Shown here in pieces: positions 1-8,580 of a stretch of DNA of 40,105 bases. Below the pieces are notes generated by a model, which did no database searches, was not told the DNA's origin, and was given only the letters and a program-made list of their open reading frames with translations. Position 1 is the stretch's first letter; the number at the start of each line of letters is the position of its first letter. The stretch is from a virus, in the IMG/VR virus record IMGVR_UViG_3300028844_000953, positions 1-40,105 of that record. One strand, written 5' to 3'. A program made the position numbers and the translations under genes.

Positions 1-1
1 C

Positions 2-739
2 ATTTCCCCACACAGAGCAAATGTTGTTGGAGAAACAAATACAACTACACAGACTAGCAATCTGGTCAAGTATTACTCACCTATCACTTCCTCGTCCTAC
101 GCGGTATTTGATAGTGGATATAAGTATACATATGACAGATTCAACAATGAGTTCCGTTATGTTCCTTTGAATGGTGACATTGCGGGTCTGATGGTTAGAA
201 CTAGCATTGAATCATTCCCTTGGTTCTCACCTGCTGGTCAGCAAAGAGGCAACATTAACAATGCTGTCAAACTGGCGTACAATCCCAATAAGGCACAGAG
301 AGATGTGCTCTATGGCAACAGAATCAACCCTGTAATCAATCAGAACGGTCAAGGAGTCATCCTATTTGGCGACAAGACTGGTCTCAGTTACAGTTCTGCG
401 TTTGATAGAATCAACGTTCGCCGCCTGTTCCTCACAGTCGAGCAAGCACTTGAAGAAGCAGCAAATGATCAACTCTTTGAACTTAACGATGAGGAAACAA
501 GAGAGAACTTCGTCAACATTGTCATTCCTTACCTGAGAGATATTCAGGCACAAAGAGGAATTGAAGAGTTCACAGTTGTTTGTGATGAAACTAACAACAC
601 GCCTGCTGTCGTTGATAACAACGAATTCAGAGCGGACATCTTCATCTCACCTGCGAGATCCATTAACTACATCACTCTGACGTTCGTCGCAACCAGGTCT
701 GGAATCTCATTTGATGAAGTAGTTGGCACAGCAGCCTAA
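2..739 (+). CDS. gp18: Tail sheath protein gp18, C-terminal 245 residues (5' partial)
   Basis: The reading frame is open from base 2, so the gene begins before the window; the first in-frame alternative start (TTG at 167) is not a real start. The protein forms the contractile sheath around the tail tube of T4-like phages. The visible part contains the conserved sheath stretch PWFSPAGQQRG followed by NAVKLAYNPNKAQRDVLY and a C-terminal domain with RTSIESFPW upstream and the end typical of the family (NYITLTFVATRSGISFDE). It is followed after 34 bases by the tail tube gene, the standard T4 18-19 order. Identification rests on recognition of the family sequence. Confidence 0.93.
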   Translation: MSPHRANVVGETNTTTQTSNLVKYYSPITSSSYAVFDSGYKYTYDRFNNEFRYVPLNGDIAGLMVRTSIESFPWFSPAGQQRGNINNAVKLAYNPNKAQRDVLYGNRINPVINQNGQGVILFGDKTGLSYSSAFDRINVRRLFLTVEQALEEAANDQLFELNDEETRENFVNIVIPYLRDIQAQRGIEEFTVVCDETNNTPAVVDNNEFRADIFISPARSINYITLTFVATRSGISFDEVVGTAA

Positions 740-773
740 TCTACTAATATCAAACATTTAAGAGGAAAAACCA

Positions 774-1412
774 ATGCCACAAACTAGAACCTTATCACAA
801 TTCAAAAACAGATTGGCGGGCGGCGGCGCTCGCCCCAATCTATTTGAAGTTAATATTCCATCGTTCCCTGCTGCTCTTGGTAGAAGAGTTTGGAGAAATG
901 GTGGAAAAAGAGAAAACGGAACCTTTAAATTCTTGGCGAAAGCGGCTCAGTTGCCTGCTTCCACTATTGCTGAAGTACCCGTTCCTTTCAGAGGTAGAAT
1001 CTTGAAGGTTGCTGGAGACAGAACCTTCGATACCTGGACCGTCACCATCATCAATGATGAGGACTTCCAACTCAGAACTGCTTTCGAGCAGTGGATGAAC
1101 GTCATGAGTAAGTTGAATGATGCGACTGGTGTTACCAATCCATCATCCTATATGACTGACGCTTATGTCACTCAACTGGGTAGAGGTAGAGTTGCCGAAT
1201 CAACGAGAAACAGAAGAGGTAGAAGGTCTTCTACGCTTAGAAACTACAAGTTCTTTGATGTCTTCCCAACTGAAGTTTCTGCTATCGAACTGTCCTACGA
1301 CAATACCGATCAGATTGAAGAATTCACTGTTACCTTCCAGGTTCAGTACTTCACAATCGGTAACTCCCTGGTCAGAAACAGAGGCGCTAGAGGTCAGGTA
1401 CTGATTCAGTGA
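774..1412 (+). CDS. gp19: Tail tube protein gp19
   Basis: This 212-residue protein is the expected tail tube subunit, which polymerises inside the sheath and carries DNA during ejection. The N-terminus (SQFKNRLAGGGARPNLFEV) and the later stretch PASTIAEVPVPFRGR, then DRTFDTWTVTIINDEDF and a C-terminal FTVTFQVQYF strand, are characteristic of gp19/gp54-type tube proteins. T4 gp19 is 163 residues, so the cyanophage form is longer. AGAGGAAAAACC lies just before the ATG as a ribosome binding site. It sits between gp18 and gp20 as in T4. Its TGA stop overlaps the late promoter box at 1411. Confidence 0.92.
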   Translation: MPQTRTLSQFKNRLAGGGARPNLFEVNIPSFPAALGRRVWRNGGKRENGTFKFLAKAAQLPASTIAEVPVPFRGRILKVAGDRTFDTWTVTIINDEDFQLRTAFEQWMNVMSKLNDATGVTNPSSYMTDAYVTQLGRGRVAESTRNRRGRRSSTLRNYKFFDVFPTEVSAIELSYDNTDQIEEFTVTFQVQYFTIGNSLVRNRGARGQVLIQ

Positions 1413-1418
1413 TAAATA
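1411..1418 (+). promoter_or_regulatory. Late promoter box upstream of gp20
   Basis: GATAAATA matches the T4-like late promoter consensus TATAAATA (NATAAATA in cyanophages), recognised by gp55 with the gp45 clamp. It starts inside the gp19 stop codon and lies about 30 bases before the portal start. A small hairpin (1419-1439, ACTAGAA pairing with TTCTAGT) follows in the leader. Confidence 0.6.
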
Positions 1419-1449
1419 ACTAGAACGAACGTTTCTAGTCTTATTAATA

Positions 1450-3114
1450 ATGGCGAGATTATTTGGATTCTCAATTGAAGATAACGATAAGAACCCGCCG
1501 GGAGTAGTATCTCCGATTCCACCTTCTAACCAAGATGGATCTGAGCACTACGTCTCGTCGGGTTTTTATGGTTCCTACGTTGATATTGAAGGAAAATATA
1601 AGAACGAGAATGATCTAATTAGACGATATCGCTCAATGGCATTGTATCCAGAGTGCGATAGTGCGATTGAAGATGTTGTTAATGAAGCAATTGTATCAGA
1701 CACTAATGACAGTCCTATTTCAATTGAACTGTCTAATCTAAAAGCCAGTGATGGTATCAAAAAGAAAGTAAGGGATGAATTCAAATATATCCTAGAACTG
1801 CTTGATTTTGATAAAAAGGCACACGAAATCTTCCGCAATTGGTATATTGATGGAAGACTTTACTATAATAAAGTTATTGACCAGAAGAATCCACAAAATG
1901 GTATTCAGGAGTTAAGATATATTGACTCATCTAAGATGCGTTATATTCGTCAGTTGAAGAAAAAAGGTAAGGATAGTGTTCAAAGTATAAGAAATAATCT
2001 AGACAGAGACAATCCTACTACCTATAATTATCCAGAGATTGAAGAGTTTTTCATTTATAATCCAGGAAGTTCAACATCTTCTGGTGGATATAGTGCTATC
2101 AATCAAACCACCAAAGGCGTCAGAATGACACGCGATTCTGTCACCTATTGTACTTCTGGTTTGGTAGATAGAAATAAAGGAACAACATTGTCTTGGTTGC
2201 ATAAGTCAATCAAACCACTTAATCAGTTAATGATGATTGAGGATTCTCTCGTCATTTATCGTTTATCAAGAGCACCAGAACGTAGAATCTTCTACATTGA
2301 TGTTGGTAATCTTCCAAAGCAAAAGGCAGAACAGTACCTGCGTGATGTGATGATGCGTTATAGAAACAAACTTGTCTATGATGCTAATACTGGTGAAGTC
2401 AGAGATGACAAAAAGTTTATGTCTATGATGGAAGATTTCTGGTTACCTAGAAGAGAAGGCGGTAGAGGAACTGAAATTACTACACTTCCTGGTGGTCAGA
2501 ATCTTGGTGAAATTACTGATATTAACTACTTCCAGAAGAAACTTTATAGAGCATTAAATGTTCCCGAAAGTCGTATCCAAGGTGATACTGGTTTTTCAAT
2601 GGGTCGTTCATCTGAAATTTTAAGAGATGAGGTTAAGTTCTCTAAATTTGTTGGTAGACTGAGAAAGAGATTCTCGGACATGTTCAATGACATGTTGAAA
2701 ACTCAACTAATTCTGAAGAACGTTGTCACTCCCGAAGATTGGGAAACTATGGCAGATCATATTCAATATGATTTCCTGTATGATAATCACTTTGCTGAAT
2801 TAAAAGATACAGAACTATCAACAGAAAGAATCAACCTTGCTCAACTGTACGAACCATACATTGGTAAGTATTATTCTAATGATTATATCAGAAGAAATGT
2901 TCTACGTCAGTCTGATCAAGAAATTGAAGAGCAGGATAAGTTGATTGAAAAAGAAATTGATTCTGGAATGATTCCTGATCCAGAAGAGATGGGTATTAAT
3001 CCTGTCACTGGTGAACCTTTACCACCAGAACCTGGTGCTCCCGCTGATGCTATGGCAGCACCTCCAATGCCAACAACACCTGAGATTAAACCACCAAAAG
3101 GTGGTGAAATCTAA
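1450..3114 (+). CDS. gp20: Portal vertex protein gp20
   Basis: This 554-residue protein is the dodecameric portal at the head-tail vertex through which the terminase packages DNA; T4 gp20 is 524 residues. Characteristic stretches include YRSMALYPECDSAIEDVVNE near the N-terminus, LSRAPERRIFYIDVGNLPK in the middle, and the wing/stem region YFQKKLYRALNVPESRI followed by RSSEILRDEVKFSKFV. The C-terminus is proline-rich and probably flexible. No strong Shine-Dalgarno precedes the ATG; the start was chosen because MARLFGF is the usual cyanophage N-terminus. The order 19-20-21-22-23 is conserved. Confidence 0.95.
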   Translation: MARLFGFSIEDNDKNPPGVVSPIPPSNQDGSEHYVSSGFYGSYVDIEGKYKNENDLIRRYRSMALYPECDSAIEDVVNEAIVSDTNDSPISIELSNLKASDGIKKKVRDEFKYILELLDFDKKAHEIFRNWYIDGRLYYNKVIDQKNPQNGIQELRYIDSSKMRYIRQLKKKGKDSVQSIRNNLDRDNPTTYNYPEIEEFFIYNPGSSTSSGGYSAINQTTKGVRMTRDSVTYCTSGLVDRNKGTTLSWLHKSIKPLNQLMMIEDSLVIYRLSRAPERRIFYIDVGNLPKQKAEQYLRDVMMRYRNKLVYDANTGEVRDDKKFMSMMEDFWLPRREGGRGTEITTLPGGQNLGEITDINYFQKKLYRALNVPESRIQGDTGFSMGRSSEILRDEVKFSKFVGRLRKRFSDMFNDMLKTQLILKNVVTPEDWETMADHIQYDFLYDNHFAELKDTELSTERINLAQLYEPYIGKYYSNDYIRRNVLRQSDQEIEEQDKLIEKEIDSGMIPDPEEMGINPVTGEPLPPEPGAPADAMAAPPMPTTPEIKPPKGGEI

Positions 3115-3117
3115 ATA
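3110..3117 (+). promoter_or_regulatory. Possible variant late promoter box
   Basis: TCTAAATA differs from NATAAATA at one position, spans the gp20 stop codon and lies 25 bases before the small core gene at 3143. The spacing matches the better boxes, but the mismatch makes this a weak call. Confidence 0.3.
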
Positions 3118-3142
3118 ACAACACACAAGTATTTTATACAAA

Positions 3143-3328
3143 ATGGAAGAATTAATGGATTTGCTTGTTGCTGATGAGTCTCCGACTCAAGTTAGTGACA
3201 AAATTAAAGATATTTTGTTTGCTAAATCGGCAGACAGAATCACAAATATTCGTCCTCAAGTGGCAGCATCTATCTTTGATAATCCAGTGGAGATTGAAGT
3301 AGATGATACCCCAGAGGAAGAAGTATAA
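3143..3328 (+). CDS. Small prohead core protein, gp67-like
   Basis: This 61-residue acidic protein lies between the portal and the protease genes, exactly where T4 encodes gp67 (and gp68), a small internal core protein that is cut by gp21 during head maturation. The sequence shows an N-terminal helix (MEELMDLLVADE), a middle AKSADRITNIRPQVAASIF and an acidic tail (EVDDTPEEEV). T4 gp67 has the same organisation of a short helical N-terminus and an acid-rich tail. The function is inferred from position, size and this resemblance, not from a strong sequence match. Confidence 0.6.
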   Translation: MEELMDLLVADESPTQVSDKIKDILFAKSADRITNIRPQVAASIFDNPVEIEVDDTPEEEV

Positions 3329-3334
3329 TAAATA
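3327..3334 (+). promoter_or_regulatory. Late promoter box upstream of gene at 3364
   Basis: AATAAATA fits NATAAATA. Its first two bases are the last two of the preceding TAA stop codon. The next start codon is 30 bases downstream. Confidence 0.5.
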
Positions 3335-3363
3335 TTGTTTAGGACTTATTGTAATTTAAGATA

Positions 3364-3912
3364 ATGGCCATCAAACCAGTAGGCATTAACACAGTAATTG
3401 CGACATCTACATCATCTGCACAATCTTCTGCTATTTCGCAACAGGTTGAGAATATCAGAGTTGTAGCGGAATCTGTTGGATGCTACGTCGCAATTGGAAC
3501 TAACCCAGTTGCTACGAATGAGAACTTTTATGTTGATAGTTCTGGTGGTGCTGAAGAGATTGCTATTGGTTTCCCAGCAGCACAAAGAGTTGTTGGAATT
3601 ATCACTGGTACTACAACTACAATTGATTTCCCAGAGGGAACAGGTTCTCCTTTTGCCGTAGGTGATGCGGTTACATTATCCGCTGGACAATCTAACTTTG
3701 ATTTTGCTCATAAAATTGTATCATCTATTGACCAAACAAATGGTTCTGCTGGATTTTACAATACGAGAATTGTGATTGATTACAATTCATCCTCGGTAAC
3801 AGATACATTTGATCCTAATAACTGGACTCAATTGAGAAAGTCAATCAAAGTCGCTGTTAAATCAGAGACTGGAAGTGGCAAAGCATATATCCAACAAGTA
3901 CAAGTTTCCTGA
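3364..3912 (+). CDS. Conserved cyanophage protein, probable head-associated structural protein
   Basis: I do not recognise a named family. The 182-residue protein is rich in Ser, Thr, Val, Gly and Ile, with no membrane segment or catalytic motif, and reads like a mostly beta protein (for example VVGIITGTTTTIDFPEG and NTRIVIDYNSSS). It begins with MAIKPVGINTVIATSTSSA. It is transcribed behind its own late promoter box and lies between the core and protease genes, which suggests a virion or prohead role such as a decoration or neck component. T4 has gp68 at this place, but there is no visible similarity to it. The role is an inference from context. Confidence 0.6.
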   Translation: MAIKPVGINTVIATSTSSAQSSAISQQVENIRVVAESVGCYVAIGTNPVATNENFYVDSSGGAEEIAIGFPAAQRVVGIITGTTTTIDFPEGTGSPFAVGDAVTLSAGQSNFDFAHKIVSSIDQTNGSAGFYNTRIVIDYNSSSVTDTFDPNNWTQLRKSIKVAVKSETGSGKAYIQQVQVS

Positions 3913-3920
3913 AAAAACCA

Positions 3921-4571
3921 ATGAAACTCATTAGAGAAGAAATCGAAACAGTTGATTTTATCGTTGAAGAACGCAACGGTAAAAAGAATATGTTCATTGA
4001 GGGTATCTTCCTGCAGGGAGATCTCAAGAACAGAAATGGTCGTATGTATCCCATGGAGACTTTGAGAAAAGAAGTCCAGAGATACACAGAGAACCATGTT
4101 GCTGCTGGGAGGGCTCTTGGAGAACTCGGACATCCAGATGGCCCAACTGTTAATCTGGATCGCGTCAGTCACAAGATTGTTTCGCTCAAGGAAAACGGAA
4201 CCAATTTTATCGGTAAAGCAAAGATCCTTTCTACTCCGATGGGTAAAATTGCAGAGTCTCTCATCAGTGAGGGCGTTAAACTTGGTGTTTCTTCTAGAGG
4301 TATCGGATCCCTCAAACAAACAAGAGAAGGCGTAAACATCGTTGGTGATGACTTTATGCTTTCAACTGCTGCTGATATTGTAGCAGATCCCTCTGCCCCC
4401 GACGCTTTTGTTGAGGGAATTATGGAAGGAAAGAACTGGGTATGGGATGGTGGAATCTTGAGAGAGCAACAAGCTGCCAAAACATACAAACAGATCAACA
4501 CCTTGGTTGATCAAAAACAACTTGATGAGAAGAAAATTAGTCTCTTTAATGATTTTCTCAATAATCTGTAA
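3921..4571 (+). CDS. gp21: Prohead core scaffold protein and protease gp21
   Basis: This 216-residue protein is the maturation protease of the T4-type prohead, which cuts the scaffold, the major capsid protein and internal proteins after the consensus (I/L)-x-E. The N-terminal part has GIFLQGDLKNRNGRMYP, then the conserved ELGHPDGP with the likely catalytic His71, and GVKLGVSSRGIGSL with the likely nucleophile Ser124 or Ser125. The fold family is related to herpesvirus assemblin-type proteases. T4 gp21 is 212 residues, so this gene is full length. It lies directly before scaffold gp22 and capsid gp23, its substrates. Confidence 0.95.
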   Translation: MKLIREEIETVDFIVEERNGKKNMFIEGIFLQGDLKNRNGRMYPMETLRKEVQRYTENHVAAGRALGELGHPDGPTVNLDRVSHKIVSLKENGTNFIGKAKILSTPMGKIAESLISEGVKLGVSSRGIGSLKQTREGVNIVGDDFMLSTAADIVADPSAPDAFVEGIMEGKNWVWDGGILREQQAAKTYKQINTLVDQKQLDEKKISLFNDFLNNL

Positions 4572-4583
4572 AAGATTCTAATT

Positions 4584-4591
4584 TATAAATA
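4584..4591 (+). promoter_or_regulatory. Late promoter box for gp22-gp23
   Basis: TATAAATA is a perfect match to the T4 late consensus, 36 bases before the gp22 start. No comparable box lies between gp22 and gp23, so this promoter probably drives both the scaffold and the abundant major capsid protein, up to the terminator at 7213. Confidence 0.75.
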
Positions 4592-4626
4592 AATATAGAT
4601 TAATTAAGGTTAATTCGGAGAGTAAA

Positions 4627-5715
4627 ATGTCTCGTGGAGATTTACAAGAAATGGAGCAATCTAAAACTGCTGTGAACGCTAGTGCAAAGCCTGCCGAGGC
4701 GATGCCAAAGCTATCCAATCCTGGCGAAGGTCAGTCCCCTTCTTACGAAGATCTGGGCGGTCCAACACCCGAGAACTACAGGTCCGACGATGATTCTGCA
4801 AAGCTCAAAGAGCCTAAGATCAAAACCGTCAAGGATGTAGTTAACAAAGGAGCGAAAGCAGCGGACGCAATGGATTCATCTAAAAAGAATACATACGGCG
4901 AAGAATCAGAAGTAGACGAGGAAACTCTTGAAGAAGAGGAAACTTCTACTGATGAAATCGTTGCCGAAGAAGAAACTGTAGAAGAGTATAACGTCGAGGA
5001 AGACGTTAACGCTCTCCTCGGTGGCGAAGAACTCTCCGAAGAATTCAGAGAAAAAGCAAAGGTTATCTTTGAAGCCGCTCTTAATTCTAAAATTAAAGAA
5101 GTCCAGGAAACTCTGGAACTTCAGTATGCCGAAAAACTTGCTGAAGAAAAGGAAGGTCTTAAAGACACCCTGACCGAGAGAGTCGATGCGTATCTTGAGT
5201 ACGTCTGCGAAGAGTGGATGACCGAGAACGAACTGGCTGTTGAGGCTGGACTTAAGACTGAAATGACCGAATCATTCCTTTCTGGAATGAAGGGTCTTTT
5301 TGAAGAACATTATGTAACAATCCCTGAAGAGAAATATGATGTGCTGGAAAGCATGGTAGAAAAACTTGATGAAATGGAGACCAAGCTCAATGAGCAGATC
5401 GACAAGAACATCGGACTGAATAAGAGACTCGCTGAGTCCACTGCCGATGTTGTTCTTGATCAAGTTTCTGAAGGACTCGCGTCCACTCAGAAAGAGAAGC
5501 TCGCTTCACTTGCCGAAAGTGTTGAGTTTGAAAGTGAAGAAGAATATCGTGAAAAGCTGGAAACTCTAAAGGAGTCTTACTTCTCTAGAAACACTCCCGC
5601 CGCTAAAGCATCCGCACCTCAAACCCTTTCTGAGGGTGTAGATACGACTGATGCTCCTGTACAAGCAGGAATGGATTCATATCTGAAGGCACTGGGTGCA
5701 TTTAGAAACTCTTGA
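4627..5715 (+). CDS. gp22: Prohead core scaffolding protein gp22
   Basis: This 362-residue, very acidic and helix-rich protein is the main component of the internal scaffold on which the capsid assembles and which is degraded by gp21. Residues about 90-140 are a Glu-rich stretch, followed by a long predicted coiled coil with AALNSKIKEVQETLELQYAE, and later MVEKLDEMETKLNEQI and DVVLDQVSEGLASTQKEKL, which resemble the T4 gp22 core. T4 gp22 is 269 residues; the extra length is an N-terminal low-complexity extension. GGAG six bases before the ATG gives a good ribosome binding site. It sits between protease and capsid genes, as in T4. Confidence 0.92.
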   Translation: MSRGDLQEMEQSKTAVNASAKPAEAMPKLSNPGEGQSPSYEDLGGPTPENYRSDDDSAKLKEPKIKTVKDVVNKGAKAADAMDSSKKNTYGEESEVDEETLEEEETSTDEIVAEEETVEEYNVEEDVNALLGGEELSEEFREKAKVIFEAALNSKIKEVQETLELQYAEKLAEEKEGLKDTLTERVDAYLEYVCEEWMTENELAVEAGLKTEMTESFLSGMKGLFEEHYVTIPEEKYDVLESMVEKLDEMETKLNEQIDKNIGLNKRLAESTADVVLDQVSEGLASTQKEKLASLAESVEFESEEEYREKLETLKESYFSRNTPAAKASAPQTLSEGVDTTDAPVQAGMDSYLKALGAFRNS

Positions 5716-5761
5716 ATTTATTATTAATTCAAACAAAACTGTAACTTAAAGGTAAAAGCAA

Positions 5762-7192
5762 ATGTTCCAATCCGAGCATCTGCAGGAAAAGTGGAGTCCT
5801 CTTCTCGACTATGAGGGTCTTGATCAAATCAAAGATTCCCACAGAAGAGCTGTAACCGCTGTCCTGCTTGAGAACCAAGAAAAATTCCTCAAAGAGGAAT
5901 CAGCATTTAACACAGGTATTAACCTGATGGAAACCCCCACCAATAGCGGTAACGCTGCTGGTGCGTCTGGTGGATTTGGTGGCGCTGACAGTCAAGCGGC
6001 CGGTCCTGTTGCTGGTTTCGACCCCGTTCTGATTTCTTTGATCAGACGCGCAATGCCCAACCTGGTCGCTTATGACCTGGCTGGCGTTCAACCAATGAAC
6101 GGTCCTACTGGACTTATCTTCGCAATGCGTTCCCGCTATGAAAGTCAGAGCGGCAATGAAACCTTCTTCGATGAAGTCGATACCGCATTCTCCGGTCAGG
6201 ATGATGGTAAGAACCTGACCGCTGGTTTCTCAGACGTTAACGCTGGTCTGGGTACAACCGCACAAGGTTCGGGCACCAATCCTTCCGTCCTCAACCCTGT
6301 CGGAACCGCTACCTCTACCGCCTATGATGTCGGTCAGGGAATGGTCACTGGCGATTCTGAGAACCTGGGCAATGGCACAGGCAATCAGTTCAACCAGATG
6401 GCATTCTCTATTGAGAAAGTCACCGTAACCGCTAAATCCAGAGCTCTGAAAGCAGAGTACTCCTTGGAACTGGCACAAGACCTGAAGGCAATTCACGGTC
6501 TTAACGCTGAAGCAGAACTTGCTAATATCCTCTCTACTGAGATCCTCGCTGAGATCAACAGAGAAGTTATCAGAACGATCTACAAGATTGCTGAGCAAGG
6601 TGCTGTTTCTAACACCGCTACTGCTGGTGTATTCGACCTGGACGTTGACTCCAATGGTCGTTGGTCCGTTGAGAAGTTCAAAGGACTTCTATTCCAAATC
6701 GAGCGTGATGCTAACGCCATCGCACAAAGAACTCGTAGAGGAAAGGGCAACATGATCATGTGCTCGGCAGACGTTGCCTCCGCACTGACCATGGCAGGAA
6801 TCCTGGACTACACTCCAGCACTCAACGCTAACTTGAACGTTGATGACACCGGTAACACCTTTGCTGGTACGATTAACGGCAAGTTCCGCGTCTACATCGA
6901 CCCCTATGCTGCTAACTTGGCACCTGGTAACGCTACCGGTGGTAATCAGTATTACGTCGTTGGTTATAAAGGTTCTTCACCTTATGACGCTGGACTGTTC
7001 TACTGTCCTTACGTTCCCCTTCAGATGGTTCGCGCCGTTGGAGAGGACACCTTCCAACCTAAAATTGGTTTCAAGACGCGCTACGGCATCGTCGCAAACC
7101 CATTCGCAGAAGGAACCACTCAAGGTCTTGGACGCCTCCGCGTCAACAGCAACCGCTACTATCGTCGCGTTGCCGTCAAGAACCTCATGTGA
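5762..7192 (+). CDS. gp23: Major capsid protein gp23 (precursor)
   Basis: This 476-residue protein is the HK97-fold major capsid protein. The conserved RRAMPNLVAYDLAGVQPM is the well-known gp23 signature used in marine phage surveys, and the C-terminus FKTRYGIVANPF is also typical. The N-terminal propeptide should be removed by gp21; candidate sites of the (I/L)-x-E type are after Glu45 (FLKE) and after Glu57 (NLME). A Gly/Ala-rich linker then leads to GPVAGFDPVL at residues 81-90, a motif shared with two small proteins near the end of the window. Codons are richer in C-ending forms (ACC, GTC, AAC, CGC) than in neighbouring genes, consistent with very high expression. A terminator follows at once. 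Confidence 0.97.
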   Translation: MFQSEHLQEKWSPLLDYEGLDQIKDSHRRAVTAVLLENQEKFLKEESAFNTGINLMETPTNSGNAAGASGGFGGADSQAAGPVAGFDPVLISLIRRAMPNLVAYDLAGVQPMNGPTGLIFAMRSRYESQSGNETFFDEVDTAFSGQDDGKNLTAGFSDVNAGLGTTAQGSGTNPSVLNPVGTATSTAYDVGQGMVTGDSENLGNGTGNQFNQMAFSIEKVTVTAKSRALKAEYSLELAQDLKAIHGLNAEAELANILSTEILAEINREVIRTIYKIAEQGAVSNTATAGVFDLDVDSNGRWSVEKFKGLLFQIERDANAIAQRTRRGKGNMIMCSADVASALTMAGILDYTPALNANLNVDDTGNTFAGTINGKFRVYIDPYAANLAPGNATGGNQYYVVGYKGSSPYDAGLFYCPYVPLQMVRAVGEDTFQPKIGFKTRYGIVANPFAEGTTQGLGRLRVNSNRYYRRVAVKNLM

Positions 7193-7212
7193 TCACGGTT
7201 CACATATTTCTT

Positions 7213-7237
7213 GGAGACCTTCGGGTCTCCTTTTTTT
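7213..7237 (+). terminator. Intrinsic terminator after gp23
   Basis: A perfect 7-bp stem (GGAGACC / GGTCTCC) with the very stable TTCG tetraloop is followed by seven T residues. It lies 20 bases after the gp23 stop codon. The same stem sequence recurs in the terminator at 36920. Confidence 0.92.
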
Positions 7238-7246
7238 ATGTCTATT

Positions 7247-7254
7247 GATAAATA
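7247..7254 (+). promoter_or_regulatory. Late promoter box upstream of the gp3-like gene
   Basis: GATAAATA lies 10 bases after the T-run of the gp23 terminator and 13 bases before the next start codon, restarting late transcription after termination. The short spacing would leave only a short leader. Confidence 0.55.
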
Positions 7255-7266
7255 ATCAGAAAGGAT

Positions 7267-7920
7267 ATGGCAACGAATCCTAGGCGTAGTGGTCTTAATC
7301 CATTAAGCACTGCTGCTCAAGTTAGAATTAGACAACCTATAAGAGGTAATAGTCTATACAGAAAGACAAAGTTAAAGCAGATTGCTGATAGAAACTTCTT
7401 ACAACCTTCTGGGTTTAAGATGATTATTTCAAGAGCACCTAAGATTGCTTTCTTTGGTAATGCTGTTAATATTCCAGAACTCTTACTTGGTACAACGATT
7501 CAACCAACACAGGCATTAAAGAATCTACCGCAACCCGGAGAGATCATTGAATTTGGTGATCTTACACTTCAGTTTATGGTTGATGAAAATCTTGAAAACT
7601 ATCTTGAATGTCAAAATTGGATTCGTGGTATTGGATTTCCAGAAACTATAGATCAAATTTATGATTTTCAAAATGAATCAGAAGGAATTTCAAGACCAGA
7701 CTTGAATGATGGGTTGAATATTTACTCTGATGGAACATTGATTGTATATGATTCTCTAATGAACCCTAACTTCAAAGTTACATTTGAGAACATGTTCCCA
7801 TACTCCTTGTCAACTATTCAGTTTGATGCTACACTACCAGACACGCAGTATTTTACAGCAGAGGTGTCCTTTAAGTATGATATATACAACATTGAATCTG
7901 TGGGGTGCTGCCCTGATTAA
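7267..7920 (+). CDS. gp3: Tail completion / sheath stabiliser protein, gp3-like
   Basis: This 217-residue protein follows the major capsid gene, where T4-like cyanophages carry gene 3, whose product caps the tail tube and stabilises the sheath. The body has NFLQPSGFKMIISRAPKIAF, then FGDLTLQFMVDENLENYLEC, a pattern shared with the tail-tube-related family (tube, tube initiator and terminator proteins). A basic N-terminus precedes it. The late promoter box at 7247 suits a virion gene. I am sure it is a tube-like tail protein; the exact assignment to gp3 rather than another tube-family member rests on gene order and memory of cyanophage genomes. Confidence 0.65.
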   Translation: MATNPRRSGLNPLSTAAQVRIRQPIRGNSLYRKTKLKQIADRNFLQPSGFKMIISRAPKIAFFGNAVNIPELLLGTTIQPTQALKNLPQPGEIIEFGDLTLQFMVDENLENYLECQNWIRGIGFPETIDQIYDFQNESEGISRPDLNDGLNIYSDGTLIVYDSLMNPNFKVTFENMFPYSLSTIQFDATLPDTQYFTAEVSFKYDIYNIESVGCCPD

Positions 7921-7922
7921 TT

Positions 7923-8357
7923 ATGATTGATTTGGAGACAATCCAAAGCATGTGGGAAAGTGACTCAAAAATTGATCCAGATAACTTACATACTGAATCT
8001 TTAAATATTCCCATTCTTCATGCTAAATATTATGAGATGTACAATACTGTGATGCTTCTTCGCAAGAAGGCGGAACAGCAAAGAAAGAATATCAGACACG
8101 AACGATACGAATACTTCTCTGGTAAATCGGACCCAGAAGTATACATTGAAAATCCCTTTCCTAAGAAGATAAGAGATAAGGATACGATGCAGAAGTATCT
8201 TGATGCTGATGAAAAATTATCAAAGTGTAGTCTTAAAATCGATTACTATGAAACAACCTTAAGATATCTTGAAGAGATACTTAAACAGGTTGGTAATCGT
8301 ACATATCAAATTAAGAATGCTATCGAATTCATGCGGTTTAGTTCAGGATTAGGATGA
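7923..8357 (+). CDS. uvsY: UvsY recombination mediator
   Basis: This 144-residue protein matches T4 UvsY (137 residues), which loads the UvsX recombinase onto gp32-coated single-stranded DNA. Shared features are the N-terminal segment with DPDNLHTESLNIPILHAKYY, the basic helix with RHERYEYFSGKSD (T4 has RLDYYSGRGD), and a C-terminal helical region ending in IKNAIEFMRF. It begins 2 bases after the gp3-like gene and its stop overlaps the next start (ATGA). Its partners uvsW, gp46/47 and uvsX are all encoded downstream in this window. Confidence 0.85.
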   Translation: MIDLETIQSMWESDSKIDPDNLHTESLNIPILHAKYYEMYNTVMLLRKKAEQQRKNIRHERYEYFSGKSDPEVYIENPFPKKIRDKDTMQKYLDADEKLSKCSLKIDYYETTLRYLEEILKQVGNRTYQIKNAIEFMRFSSGLG

Positions 8358-8554
8358 ACCAAGAAGAACCAATTTACGACTATAGTATGAACGTCACAAT
8401 AGATGACGTTCGTCTTCTACATTATTGTGTGAAAGAATCTATTAGAGTCTGGCCAGGTTCTCCTGCTAGACCATATGAAGAGCAGGAACACATGTGGGCT
8501 ATGAGAGATCAGTTTCAAAGAATGTTACTAGATTATCAGTTTACAAACAGTTAA
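8354..8554 (+). CDS. Small conserved protein between uvsY and uvsW
   Basis: The 66-residue product has no family I can name. It starts at an ATG overlapping the uvsY stop (ATGA), which suggests translational coupling. The sequence shows a short acidic N-terminus, then NVTIDDVRLLHYCVKESIRV and WPGSPARPYEEQEHMWAMRD, ending in a Tyr/Phe-rich tail; it looks like a compact helical protein of conserved type in cyanophages. Position between uvsY and uvsW suggests a recombination-related accessory role, but that is only context. Confidence 0.7.
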   Translation: MNQEEPIYDYSMNVTIDDVRLLHYCVKESIRVWPGSPARPYEEQEHMWAMRDQFQRMLLDYQFTNS

Positions 8555-8560
8555 TAAATA
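8553..8560 (+). promoter_or_regulatory. Late promoter box upstream of uvsW
   Basis: AATAAATA begins inside the TAA stop of the small upstream gene and lies 21 bases before uvsW. In T4, uvsW is expressed late, which supports the reading. Confidence 0.55.
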
Positions 8561-8580
8561 TCTCTAGGTGAGATTTTATT

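Noticed and set aside
3828-4319. Minus-strand open frame of 163 codons opposite the end of the 3364 gene and gp21
   Set aside because: The sequence is the reverse complement of conserved gp21 codons and has no ribosome binding site or family match.
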